NCBI GenBank assembly: GCA_028823035.1
Contig: JAPKCI010000012.1
Span: 1 to 54,820, forward strand
Direction of reading: 5' to 3'
From: Rubripirellula sp.
Lineage (GTDB): Bacteria; Planctomycetota; Planctomycetia; Pirellulales; Pirellulaceae
DNA length: 54,820 bases
A program made the position numbers and the translations under genes. Under the pieces are notes generated by a model. The model made no database searches, was not told the DNA's origin, and saw only the letters and a list, made by a program, of their open reading frames with translations. Of this stretch, positions 26,377-35,301 are shown one piece after another. Within the stretch, counting starts at the first letter, position 1. Each line of letters starts with the position of its first letter.

Positions 26377-27276
26377 TCAGCCTGCGATCCAAAGCCCAAA
26401 TATCCAGGCGATTGCAACTATCATCAACGTGGTTCCGCCGGCGATTCGTTGCAACCGGCGACTCTCAAGCAAGTAGGGCGGTAATGCAGAACTGCCCCAG
26501 CCCAGGACCAGACCTGCGAACAGGCCAGTCACGTGTGCCGTCACATCGGTATTCTCGCCACCTACGCCTGTGAAGGCAAACAGCAGAACGCCGCCAACCA
26601 ACGGGCTCCATCGCTTCAGAAAGGTTTCCTGCAGGCCGGACCGGGGCATCAGCGCATGTGAAACGAGCACTCCGAGGGCGGAAAAGACCGCTGTCGATGC
26701 CCCGATCGACGTGTGCTCTGCCGACTGCAACATGGCGTTTACCAAGTTGCCAATGGCTCCGGAGACAACAATCACCAACCAAGCGACCCCACCGCCCAAC
26801 ACTCGCCCTGCCATCAAACCAAATACACAGCCGAAGACAAGATTGGAACCGATGTGACCGGGGTCAATATGCAGCGTCAACGCAGTGACCGTCCGCCACC
26901 ACTGCCCCTCCATGACTAGTCCCGCCTGCATTCGTCCAGCCGACCACCAATCCATTCCGAACACAGATCGCCCCATGAGAACAGCAACCAACATCAGCAC
27001 CCCGGCGTAACCGAAAGCACCAAGCATCGTTCCACCATACGTCGGAATGGCCACACGACGATATGTGCTTTGCTCAGCCGTCTCGCGGCGATAGGAGGCA
27101 ATTTCGTCAACTGCCTGGGCGGCATGTTCTTGAGAAACAACAATCAACCACCCGCCACGAAACTGCTCAATTTTCGCAGCAATCCCGATTGACTCCAGGA
27201 CGAATCGCAATTCCAGCGATTCGCCACGGCTACCCGTTTCGAAGACAACCTGGTGACCGGGTGGGGGTTCGTACAT
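26377..27276 (-). CDS. Rhomboid-family intramembrane serine protease
   Basis: About 299 residues. The first 65 residues (HQVVFETGSRGESLELRFVL and following) form a soluble domain resembling DUF2007-type putative signal-transducing domains. After it come six or seven membrane segments with rhomboid hallmarks: WWRTVTALTLHIDPGHIGSN near 135, the serine motif SIGASTAVFSALG near 195, and the catalytic His in DVTAHVTGLFAGLVLGW near 255. It cleaves membrane proteins within the bilayer; substrate unknown. The ATG at 27276 (MYEPPP) is chosen over a GTG at 27285. The start region overlaps the broken small gene at 27230-27546. Confidence 0.92.
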   Translation of the reverse strand: MYEPPPGHQVVFETGSRGESLELRFVLESIGIAAKIEQFRGGWLIVVSQEHAAQAVDEIASYRRETAEQSTYRRVAIPTYGGTMLGAFGYAGVLMLVAVLMGRSVFGMDWWSAGRMQAGLVMEGQWWRTVTALTLHIDPGHIGSNLVFGCVFGLMAGRVLGGGVAWLVIVVSGAIGNLVNAMLQSAEHTSIGASTAVFSALGVLVSHALMPRSGLQETFLKRWSPLVGGVLLFAFTGVGGENTDVTAHVTGLFAGLVLGWGSSALPPYLLESRRLQRIAGGTTLMIVAIAWIFGLWIAG

Positions 27277-27546
27277 TGCTTTCACATTGAATCGATATCA
27301 TGAATGTATGCGCGATCATTCTTAACAACGCAGCCATTTTCTCGAAGATCTCTTCAGGAGGCAAGCTGTCATCGTCGAAGGAAAGTGCTTCATTTCCACA
27401 ACTTGGACAACTAGGCGTATAGTTCATCTCGACGACATCCAAAAACCATCCTCCAGACTCTCGTGGTTCGCTGACATACATCCAAATCGAAACCCCGTGT
27501 CTAGATCGATATTCGTTACACCATATCCGTAATCTATCCCTGTCAT
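27230..27546 (-). pseudogene. Frame-broken small Cys-pair protein (-1 shift at a T5 run)
   Basis: From ATG 27546, preceded by AGGAG with 6-base spacing, frame 1 reads MTGIDYGYGVTNIDLDTGFR and on to TGA 27424-27426, 40 codons. The other frame, open to 27230, carries the second half: LDVVEMNYTPSCPSCGNEAL, then DDDSLPPEEIFEKMAALL. Moving -1 at the T5 run (plus-strand A5 at 27441-27445) joins them into a continuous protein of about 105 residues ending in a CxxC metal-type site. The N-terminus resembles small bacterial/phage proteins starting YGxGxTNID-x-x-TGIRYG. Either a one-base deletion (pseudogene or sequencing error in a homopolymer) or, less likely, programmed -1 frameshifting. Overlaps the 5' end of the rhomboid gene. 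Confidence 0.6.
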
Positions 27547-27552
27547 AGCATT

Positions 27553-27557
27553 CTCCT
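27553..27557 (-). promoter_or_regulatory. Shine-Dalgarno deciding the start of the frame-broken gene
   Basis: AGGAG on the minus strand, 6 bases before ATG 27546. It shows that frame 1 (the MTGIDYGYG reading) is a genuine translation start, even though the downstream CxxC half lies in another frame. Confidence 0.6.
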
Positions 27558-27618
27558 GTTTCTGGCCTTTGTTTTTGATTCTTCGTCGAGCGTTCGCCGC
27601 TGATCGCTCTGTAGTGGA

Positions 27619-28452
27619 TTAGTAAATAGCTTCTTCAGCGGTTGCCCTGTGGATGTCAAGAACTTTCGATATTCCTCCATCCTCGTCTCGCTGGTATCCT
27701 CCAGCCAAGTTCCAGCAAACCGGGATGCCCTCGTCCTTGCACCACTTGAATACGAGTCGATCTCGAAGTCGCATCTGTTCGCTGTTCAGATAGCCAGCGT
27801 GTAATGGATCGTCTTCGTGCAAGTCAGCGCCTGCCTGATATATCACGAGGTCCGGCCTTGGGCCGAGCGACAAAACATCCTCGATCCAATCGAGAAACTC
27901 CGATGCAGGAAGGTCAGATGCGTGTAGGTTATCTACGGCAGATAGCAGTGCCGGAAACTTTTTCAATATATCGGCAGTTCCGTCTCCCCAATGAGCATCG
28001 AAATCGACGATCAAGACATCCTTGGCTAGTCCTTCGTCAATTACCTTTGCGGCAGCAACCATCAGACCATTGAACGTGCAGAATCCGTGACAATCGTCGT
28101 AGCATGAGTGGTGAAATCCACTCGTGGGGGAGCATGAGACGCCATCGGATAGCGCTGCAACACATCCTGCGTACAGCGAGCCGGATGTCCAGAGCAACGT
28201 GTCACGGACCTCTGCCGAGGTGTTTCCGTGTCCGTTTGCGATTTCCAAAGACATGATGCCGTCCACGAAATCGCTGTCATGGACTCGCTTGATGTCATCA
28301 ATCGTGACAGGATCAAAATCCGACACGATCTCGATCTCCGCCTTGAGGGATTCCGATGATAGCCAGTCAGAAACAACTTGATCCGGCTTGCCTGCTGAAG
28401 GCGAATATCCGCCTGAGTCAGCAGACATCTCGGTACGATAAAATACTTTCAT
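27619..28452 (-). CDS. Histone deacetylase-superfamily (acetylpolyamine amidohydrolase-type) enzyme
   Basis: 277 residues, shorter than the typical 300-370. It has the family's metal site: DVLIVDFDAHWGDGTADILK near residue 155 (Asp and His ligands) and VIYQAGADLHEDDPLHAGYL near 210 (third Asp). The active-site His pair is in SGFHHSCYDDCHGFCTFNG near 115, and the C-terminal loop is CWNLAGGYQRD. Such bacterial enzymes deacetylate acetylated small molecules such as polyamines or proteins, and need Zn2+. The N-terminal part (MKVFYRTEMSADSGGYSPSA) lacks the usual extended loop. The gene sits alone among broken small genes, so recent acquisition is plausible. Confidence 0.88.
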   Translation of the reverse strand: MKVFYRTEMSADSGGYSPSAGKPDQVVSDWLSSESLKAEIEIVSDFDPVTIDDIKRVHDSDFVDGIMSLEIANGHGNTSAEVRDTLLWTSGSLYAGCVAALSDGVSCSPTSGFHHSCYDDCHGFCTFNGLMVAAAKVIDEGLAKDVLIVDFDAHWGDGTADILKKFPALLSAVDNLHASDLPASEFLDWIEDVLSLGPRPDLVIYQAGADLHEDDPLHAGYLNSEQMRLRDRLVFKWCKDEGIPVCWNLAGGYQRDEDGGISKVLDIHRATAEEAIY

Positions 28453-28554
28453 AGCTTCTTACTTATTCATTGTTCAATTGGTCAATACTTAGGCTGATTC
28501 CCAAGGACTTCAGGGCGCTCGTTTGCATTCATTGCCACTGATAAACCCCGAACT

Positions 28555-28992
28555 TTAGGTCTGCGCCGACATTTCCAGCTCTACCAAGATCAGTTCACCG
28601 AGGCCGGAGTGATAGTGATCGGGGACTGACGAGTAAACCTTTGAGTCGCCAGTCACCAGCCAGCCGTTGTTTTCGAGCCTTCCATCGTGCCTCGCTACTA
28701 TCTTGCGAATCATGTCGGCTCCACATCCCTTTTTGGTTCTTTCGTCCATCATGAAAGCCACGCTACTGCGAAGCAGCCATTTGTTACCAGTGATAACTCA
28801 CGAGGCAGTTCACCTCTTTTCGCAATCTCTCACAGATGCACCATCAAGAAACCAGAGCAATTCAGTCAGATAGATCCTGCGAGAATTCCCGATACTTTCG
28901 ATGCAATAACGATTTTCGACTCCGTGATCGTTCCTTGCCTTGCTCGCCCCAAACATCAGTATATCCAAGTACAGAGTGGGCCCTTCCCGCAT
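28555..28992 (-). pseudogene. Possible decayed gene with two in-frame TGA codons
   Basis: One frame runs from ATG 28992 to 28555 and is interrupted only by TGA at 28810-28812 and 28798-28800, four codons apart. Both sides look coding: SRRIYLTELLWFLDGASVRD before, and FMMDERTKKGCGADMIRKIV with GELILVELEMSAQT after. The downstream piece alone could be translated from ATG 28749 (64 residues). No family is recognised. Alternatives are two unrelated short ORFs, or noncoding sequence. Confidence 0.3.
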
Positions 28993-29581
28993 ACCCGAAG
29001 CTGTTGCGTACTCTGTTTTTCAAGCGGCAGGCATTCCGGCACGGCGGACGCCGAATTGACGATAACCGCGCCAAGAACTTCGTGTTCTTTCCCTAGGACT
29101 TGGATATCTCGCTCGCCGGTTGGCCGCTAGGGGGACATCCATCAATGCACATGACTCTCAGCCTCACCCATCCGCACTCAGGCAAGCACAAGCTCATCGA
29201 TCGACTACTTGCAATCGACCGAAGTGATGCCGTTGCCAAGGCCTTCGATTCTATTGCTCACATTGATTCAACCCCAATGCTTTTCCAAGTCTGCGCGAGA
29301 ATGCGCGAACTAAGAAAACGCTTGTCTTCTGGGGCCTTAAGTCATTGCCGTGATAGAAAACAGAAACCAGGGACAAACAACACAATCAACAGTTCGCACT
29401 ACCAGATTGTGTCGTAGCGTACGAACTCTTCATCATGCGAACTCATCGCAACCCAAAAACGTTGTCTGGAATGAAAGTCACCAACTCCTTGAACCCAATC
29501 CAGACCAGGCTGACTGCCAGGAATCGTTCATCAATCGGAACAAAGCGTTACGACGTCACCGGATCTGCTTTGAAGACAAAA

Positions 29582-29614
29582 AAACGCCGCCGAGTGATCC
29601 ACTTGGCGGCGTTT
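29582..29614 (-). terminator. Strong intrinsic terminator
   Basis: AAACGCCGCC-G-AGTG, loop ATC, CACT-T-GGCGGCGTTT: a stem of 15 base pairs including one G-T pair. On the minus strand the stem is followed by a run of seven T, then GTC. It lies 85 bases beyond the stop of the 29699-30778 gene and must terminate it. The A-rich left flank and T-rich right flank suggest it may work in both directions. Confidence 0.93.
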
Positions 29615-29698
29615 GAATAATCCGGGGATTGCCAAACTTTCAGGCTGACGGTCGCACTCCGAAGAGCATACCAAAGCCGTATCGTGTTCGAGCAGGAA

Positions 29699-30778
29699 CT
29701 ACTTTCTACTGCTTGAGGTTGTCCGCTGGGTACGTCGCTGTTGAGATGCGATCTTTCGTTTGACCAACTGATCCACGCGACTCGAATTAACGACGAACAC
29801 TTCCGGATCGTCAATCACGAACGGAGTCGACCATGTACGACCGTTGTTGTTGTTGCAGATATTAAAGAAGAACGAATTCAGACGCTCTGCCCGGTAGCCA
29901 TAGGGAAACTGGCTGATCAGGAAATCAGCCTTTGTCAAATCTTCGACACCCGGCTTGGCAAAATAATGAACTTGCCCATCAGCGCTCATCGACATGCCGA
30001 AAGTCCACCAACCGAATTGCTCTGCGGGGATGTCCTTGGACTTGAAATCGATCCCGCGTGAGTTACTCCGAATTTTCAGGAATGCTGAATCCTTCTCGAC
30101 TCCACGACTTGTCTCGCTTTTGAAGTGGATCCAAATACCAGGCCAGTAAGGCTCATTACGCATTTCAGTTCCGACGGCGAAAAAACCTTCTTTTGGTTTA
30201 CGGGCAGTGGTGCGAGCACCCAGCCGAATGCCAAAGTGCGGTCCGCTGCGATTTTCCCAAAGCGAAGGTTCAGGCAAGTAAACGCGAACCACGCAACTGG
30301 GGAGTTCTGCAACCTGCAGTGTCGATCCGATTCGAGTTGCAATCCCGAGGATCAAATCATCCTGCTGGACATCGTTCGTGTTGCGTCCTGGAATGCCTGA
30401 TCGCAGAGTCGTGATCTGGAGCGATTTCTTGCTGCCTGGCAATCCGTTGCTGGGCGTTGGAATCACTTTCAAGACATCGGGCTGGCCACGCTCGGGACCC
30501 TCTGCCCAGCGGCGGTTGATGGAATAGGCCATCGGACCATTACTTCGTTCGTTGAGCTCACGAGAGCTCTTTGGCATATTGTGGACAAATCGCCATTCGT
30601 CGCCTTCGAAGTCATCTCCGACATAGTCGATCTTGGTCCCAACGCCGGGAACCGGGACCCGGTAAGACGAAACGCCTGAATATTGTGCGTAAACCGCAGA
30701 GTTGACTTGGACGCTGAAGCTGGCCAAGAGCAACGACAAAGCGGTAAGAGTAGTAGAATTTCGCATAACAATGCCCAT
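29699..30778 (-). CDS. Secreted protein of unknown function
   Basis: 359 residues with a Sec signal peptide (TTLTALSLLLASFSVQVNSA) ending near residue 31. The mature protein is mostly beta, with WRFVHNMPKSSRELNERSNG, EPSLWENRSGPHFGIRLGAR, YWPGIWIHFKSETSRGVEKD, GWWTFGMSMSADGQVHYFAK and TWSTPFVIDDPEVFVVN. This looks like a concanavalin-type beta-sandwich, but I recognise no named family. The tail is basic and Ser/Thr-rich (KRKIASQQRRTQRTTSSSRK). Met5 (30766) is an alternative start. It is monocistronic and followed by the terminator at 29582. Divergent from the DUF1592 gene at 31245. Confidence 0.75.
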   Translation of the reverse strand: MGIVMRNSTTLTALSLLLASFSVQVNSAVYAQYSGVSSYRVPVPGVGTKIDYVGDDFEGDEWRFVHNMPKSSRELNERSNGPMAYSINRRWAEGPERGQPDVLKVIPTPSNGLPGSKKSLQITTLRSGIPGRNTNDVQQDDLILGIATRIGSTLQVAELPSCVVRVYLPEPSLWENRSGPHFGIRLGARTTARKPKEGFFAVGTEMRNEPYWPGIWIHFKSETSRGVEKDSAFLKIRSNSRGIDFKSKDIPAEQFGWWTFGMSMSADGQVHYFAKPGVEDLTKADFLISQFPYGYRAERLNSFFFNICNNNNGRTWSTPFVIDDPEVFVVNSSRVDQLVKRKIASQQRRTQRTTSSSRK

Positions 30779-31244
30779 GAGGAAGAACGGAGAGCTCCCA
30801 CCTGACGAGCCCCAGTAGTCCTATCGGACGGATTAGGCAACGCGCTCAGTTGGTTGGGGTAACTCTTTCGACCAATTTGTTCGAAGACTGCAAATATGTA
30901 AATTTGTCACAACCAGTACCACAATTCAGGCAAGTTTTTCCGGTTAGCCAGTCAATCCGGCTTTGCCACATTGCACAGGTTCCTCTGCAATCGAAAAGGA
31001 ATTTTGCGTCAGTCGCACTTCAGCGTTCGCGATCCATTCTGGCGATCTCATGAGTCAGCGTGTGGAATTCACCTGCGAATGCTTCGCTATGCGTCAGATC
31101 GCCAATAGCCGGCAATCACAACCTACGCGGTATATACTGAAATCAGAGATTAACCTTCCGGTCCACTGCTCAGCGCGTGATCCAATCCTGTATGTGGTAT
31201 TCGCTGTGTCCGTCCCATCTTGATCGCGTCAATTAAGCCAACTG
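30779..31244. other. Divergent intergenic region
   Basis: 466 bases between the secreted protein gene and the DUF1592 gene. It should hold two promoters. I see no repeat, RNA gene or supported ORF. Confidence 0.45.
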
Positions 31245-33938
31245 ATGAAAACGATTCCCACCCGTCTGCGACTGTTTTTTTTCTGCAGTCTGATTGGTTT
31301 CACTGGATGGGCAGGTCAACACGTCCTTCGTGCTGCAGATCCCAGCGTTGAGCGTTTTGATTACCACAAAATCCGCGGGCGGCAGGCGGTTGGCAGCGAG
31401 CAGAGACGCCACGAAGGAGAGTTGGATTTCGCCATATCTGGCACATCCCGCGTCCAAGGCATGTCCCCGTTTGGGCAACAATGGAGCAATGGGGCACACT
31501 TACTGTGGGATGGCGCGGTTGGTCAGTCCATGGAAAGCTCTTTCGAGGTGGACGAGGACGGGACATACGATATCTCGATCCAATTAACGGTTGCAGGCGA
31601 CTACGGAAAGTTTCATCTGACGATGCCCGAATCTTCACTTTCGCGTGACGTTGACCTGTACGATCCCCGCGTGGAACTGGCGCCATTGCTCGAATTCAAA
31701 AACGTCCGTCTGAAGTCGGGCACACAACCGATCCGATTCAAGTTGATCGGGGCCAATGCCAAGGCTCGGAAGTTTAATAACCGAGGTTACCTGATGGGAC
31801 TCGACTTCCTGCAATTGGTCCGGAAAGATCCGCCCCCTGACAGCGTGACGAAAACAGTCAGCAAAGAAATCGACAACGCTGTCCCACCGCCGGCCAAATC
31901 GTTTCCGGCAGATAATACTGACACCGAACAGCTCTCTTCAAGCGAAGTTTCCAAGTTAACAACTGAATATTGCATCGACTGTCACGATGGCGAGAACAAG
32001 GAAACGGAATTCGACATCGGCAAAGTGAATGAACTGCAGGCATGGCATGCATCACCCGATGTCCTGCGACTAATGCGTGATGCATTGTCTGACCATGAAA
32101 TGCCGCCCAAGGACGCCAAGCAGCCGACTGAGGTTCAACGCACAGCTTTGATCGCAACGATGGAGTTCATGATTTCCGAATATCTTCGCCAGAATCAAAC
32201 CATCCCTGCTACGGTCATGCGGCGCATGAACCGCTACGAATACAACAACGCGGTTCGAGATCTTCTGCAACTGCGCGGCGATATTTATCCGCTTCCTGAA
32301 AAGACGATTCGGGCATTCGATCCCTACTTTTCCCCGTCGACCGGGCAGAGCCCCCGCGTGATGCTGATCGGAAATCGAACGCTGGGAAAAAATCAGGTTG
32401 AGCGTCAAATTCTTACCGGCGTCTCTCCCTTTGCGATAGATCTCCAAGCCGAAGGTGGCTTCAACAATCGAGGTGCAGAATTAGGCGTTTCACCAATTTT
32501 CTTGGAAAGCCTGCTGCGTCTTGGGCGTTCCATTGTTCATAGTCCCGAATTTGATGGATATTGCGGACTGACTGGATCTTTGTTCTCCGCTCCAAACACC
32601 GACAACAAAGAGGTCATTAGCGATGTTGTACGCAAACGTCTAAAGAATCTACTCGAACAGGCGTTTCGCATCCCTGTGGATGCGCCAATGCTGAATCGAT
32701 ACCACCATTATTTTGCACAACGGCTGCAGGAAACCGATTCGTTTCGGCATGCAATGAAGGATACAATCGCCGCGATTCTCGCTTCACCAGGTTTCGTTTA
32801 CCTTGCCGAATCATCCGCCACAGCAGATACCGCGCTGCTCAATGGGTACGAACTGGCGACTCGTCTGTCGTTTTTTCTTTGGAGCAGCATTCCGGATGAG
32901 GAGCTACTTTCAGTTGCCCGGGATGGATCTCTAGCCAACCCCGAGGTACTCGATGAGCAGACACGCCGGATGCTTCGTGACCCAAAGTGTCACGCCCTGA
33001 CCCAGAACTTTGCCCGACAGTGGTTGCGTTTGGATCAACTGGTGACCGCCGTCCCCGACTTTGACCGTTTTCCAGAATACTATTCACGTATCGGATGCGA
33101 GCAGTGGAAATTTGGTTTGCAGATGATGATCGAACCATTACTGCTATTCGACAGCATCATACTGGAGGACCGGTCAATCATGCTGCTAATCGACTGCAAC
33201 TATTCTTATCGGTCAGATGAACTCCAGTCCTGGTATGGCGATGAAACACCATTCGCAAATAGCAAAAACCGGAACCGATTCAACACGCACCGACAACAAT
33301 ATTTAAAACGCAGACTGACAGATCGCCGCCAGGGTGGTGTGATCACTTCGGCTGCGACCATGACCATGACATCATCGCCGTTGCGAACCAATCCGATCAC
33401 GCGGGGTGCCTGGGTAGCAACGGTAATCCTGAATCGCCCGCCGCCGCCGCCGCCAGACATCGTCCCACCGATTGAAGCCGATGATCGTGTGATTGAATCT
33501 GGTGGACTAACGCTGCGTCAGCGCCTGGTGCAACATCAAGATTCCCCGACCTGCGCTGCCTGCCATTCACGAATCGATCCTTTGGGTTTTGTCCTTGAGA
33601 ACTACGATGCAGTTGGACGCTGGCGAAACGAATACAACTCGGGACTGAAGATCGACTCCAGCGGAGAATTACTGGGAAAGTTGCAGTTCAAAAATGTCAT
33701 CGATCTGAAAGATGCGTTGCTCGACCACCCAGAACTGTTCATGCGGGCATTCTCAGAGCACATGTTATCCTACGCGTTGGGTCGAGAACTGGCACTGAGT
33801 GATGAACCAGGCCTTGAAAAGATTGTGTCGAGCGTCATGACCGACCGTGGGCAATTCACGACCGTTGTTCGTGAAATCGTACAGAGTCGTGCATTCCGCT
33901 ACCATGCAAAAGCACCGACCATCAAGGAGACCCCATGA
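31245..33938 (+). CDS. CBM-like/DUF1587/1592/1588/1585 cytochrome-type protein
   Basis: 897 residues with a Sec signal (LFFFCSLIGFTGWAGQHVLR). Unlike the copy at 10870, it starts with a beta-rich, carbohydrate-binding-like domain (about 35-190; SMESSFEVDEDGTYDISIQL, KLIGANAKARKFNNRGYLMG) before the haem motif CIDCHDGENKE near 243. Then DUF1587 (VMRRMNRYEYNNAVRDLLQL, about 320), DUF1595-like near 460, DUF1592 (YELATRLSFFLWSSIPDEEL) about 525-640, DUF1588 with CAACHSRIDPLGFVLENYD near 769, and DUF1585 to the end. Its TGA overlaps the ATG of the DUF1552 gene (ATGA), so the two are translationally coupled. Confidence 0.93.
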   Translation: MKTIPTRLRLFFFCSLIGFTGWAGQHVLRAADPSVERFDYHKIRGRQAVGSEQRRHEGELDFAISGTSRVQGMSPFGQQWSNGAHLLWDGAVGQSMESSFEVDEDGTYDISIQLTVAGDYGKFHLTMPESSLSRDVDLYDPRVELAPLLEFKNVRLKSGTQPIRFKLIGANAKARKFNNRGYLMGLDFLQLVRKDPPPDSVTKTVSKEIDNAVPPPAKSFPADNTDTEQLSSSEVSKLTTEYCIDCHDGENKETEFDIGKVNELQAWHASPDVLRLMRDALSDHEMPPKDAKQPTEVQRTALIATMEFMISEYLRQNQTIPATVMRRMNRYEYNNAVRDLLQLRGDIYPLPEKTIRAFDPYFSPSTGQSPRVMLIGNRTLGKNQVERQILTGVSPFAIDLQAEGGFNNRGAELGVSPIFLESLLRLGRSIVHSPEFDGYCGLTGSLFSAPNTDNKEVISDVVRKRLKNLLEQAFRIPVDAPMLNRYHHYFAQRLQETDSFRHAMKDTIAAILASPGFVYLAESSATADTALLNGYELATRLSFFLWSSIPDEELLSVARDGSLANPEVLDEQTRRMLRDPKCHALTQNFARQWLRLDQLVTAVPDFDRFPEYYSRIGCEQWKFGLQMMIEPLLLFDSIILEDRSIMLLIDCNYSYRSDELQSWYGDETPFANSKNRNRFNTHRQQYLKRRLTDRRQGGVITSAATMTMTSSPLRTNPITRGAWVATVILNRPPPPPPDIVPPIEADDRVIESGGLTLRQRLVQHQDSPTCAACHSRIDPLGFVLENYDAVGRWRNEYNSGLKIDSSGELLGKLQFKNVIDLKDALLDHPELFMRAFSEHMLSYALGRELALSDEPGLEKIVSSVMTDRGQFTTVVREIVQSRAFRYHAKAPTIKETP

Positions 33939-35233
33939 GCGTTCGCAAGTTATCCCGCCGCTCGGCTTTGCGAGGCGTGGGTGTGACCATGGCACTGCCG
34001 CTGCTGGAAGTCATGAACAACCGGCTGGCAACTGCTGCCGAAGCCTCTGTACCACGCCGCTTGGCTTTCTTTTACATTCCTAACGGTGTGGTCCAATCAG
34101 CCTGGAACCTCTCAGAAGTCGGCAAAAACTACACACTCAGCCAGACACTTCAACCGATTGAATCGGTCCGCGAACACATCCTTGCTCTCAGCAACCTGGA
34201 TCGCATCAAGGTTGCCGGAACTGACGGCCACGCCCAAGCCAGCACCTGTTGGCTCAGCAGTGCAGCGCCCGATGAGTTGTCACCAGCCGGATACCCGCTC
34301 AAACGGACCATCGACCAAATCATTGCGGACCAGACAGGTCACGAAACAAGCTTTCGATCGCTGGAACTCAGCTGCAATCCCTATGAAGACAATCGCGAGT
34401 CAATTTACTTTGACAACATTTCGTGGTTCGGACATGGCCACGTCGCCCGATCGCTGCGCAACCCCGCTGAGGTTTTCAATCGACTATTCCGTATCGACGA
34501 GCATGCCAACAGCAGCAGTGTCCTGGATTTGGTGATGGAGGATGCAAAAGACCTGCAGCCACGTCTGAGCATGCTGGACCGACACAAACTGGATGAGTAC
34601 ACCGACTCTGTGCGAACGGTTGAAAAACAGATTTCGCGAGTCAAGAGCAGACAGGCCGACATTACAAAACTGAATCCACAGTCCCCTGTAAAACCATGGC
34701 AGGCAATGCGGCGGGACGAATTCATACAGGTCATGGGCGACCTGATGATCCTTGCGTTGCAGACAGATCTGACACGGGTTGCGACACTCATGACCGGCCC
34801 GGAGCGATGGGGCTCTCCCCTGAATGTCGAAGGCTGGTTCGAGAAGCCAATTCAGCATCATTCATGGACCCACGGCCAGCACAATGATAACATTCGCAAG
34901 CAACTGGAGCGTCTGGATCTTTTTCACATCGAACAATTCGTTCAGTTGGTAAAAAAGATGCAGGCAGTCAAGGAAAACAATGGCACTTTACTTGACAACA
35001 CCGCCTTCATGCTCGGTTCTGGTCTCAGTAGTGGCGAACACCATGTCTGTAACAACCTGCCGACCATCATCGCAGGTCGCTGTGGCGGTGCGATCCAAAC
35101 AGGCCAGCATGTTCGTTACCGCGAGGGCACGCCAATCGCCAACTTATGGTCTTCTTTGGCGCAGGCCATGGGCGTTAACCTGGATCGCATCGGTGACAGC
35201 ACTGGGAGCATCAGCGAGATCGGGGTCGGGTGA
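33935..35233 (+). CDS. DUF1552 family protein, coupled to DUF1592
   Basis: 432 residues with a Tat-like leader (LSRRSALRGVGVTMALPLLE). Family blocks: RRLAFFYIPNGVVQSAW near residue 40, ILALSNLDRIKVAGTDGHAQ near 82, DRHKLDEYTDSVRTVEKQIS near 212, TDLTRVATLMTGPERWGSPL, and GSGLSSGEHHVCNNLPTIIA near 365. The start overlaps the upstream stop as ATGA, with a strong AGGAG 5 bases before it, which fixes the start. It probably works with the DUF1592 product. Confidence 0.94.
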   Translation: MSVRKLSRRSALRGVGVTMALPLLEVMNNRLATAAEASVPRRLAFFYIPNGVVQSAWNLSEVGKNYTLSQTLQPIESVREHILALSNLDRIKVAGTDGHAQASTCWLSSAAPDELSPAGYPLKRTIDQIIADQTGHETSFRSLELSCNPYEDNRESIYFDNISWFGHGHVARSLRNPAEVFNRLFRIDEHANSSSVLDLVMEDAKDLQPRLSMLDRHKLDEYTDSVRTVEKQISRVKSRQADITKLNPQSPVKPWQAMRRDEFIQVMGDLMILALQTDLTRVATLMTGPERWGSPLNVEGWFEKPIQHHSWTHGQHNDNIRKQLERLDLFHIEQFVQLVKKMQAVKENNGTLLDNTAFMLGSGLSSGEHHVCNNLPTIIAGRCGGAIQTGQHVRYREGTPIANLWSSLAQAMGVNLDRIGDSTGSISEIGVG

Positions 35234-35301
35234 AACTGGAGTCATTCAGGTATGATCGATGTACCATGGCGTGTTCTCGCTCCTTAGCTCCCACGTAAAG
35301 T

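Larger units (their letters stand above)
28453..29698. other. Gene-poor region with possible decayed genes
   Basis: Nearly 1.25 kb without an intact, recognisable gene. Several short frames on the minus strand read like protein but are cut by stops or lack starts: 28555-28992 in one frame with two TGA codons, and a start-less frame from about 29131 down to about 28960 (VLGAVIVNSASAVPECLPLE). A plus-strand ORF at 29100-29417 with a TTG start is also open. The right end contains the strong terminator at 29582. Confidence 0.5.

Noticed and set aside
29100-29417. 105-codon plus-strand ORF with a TTG start
   Set aside because: No family features and no ribosome-binding site seen. It overlaps minus-strand remnants.
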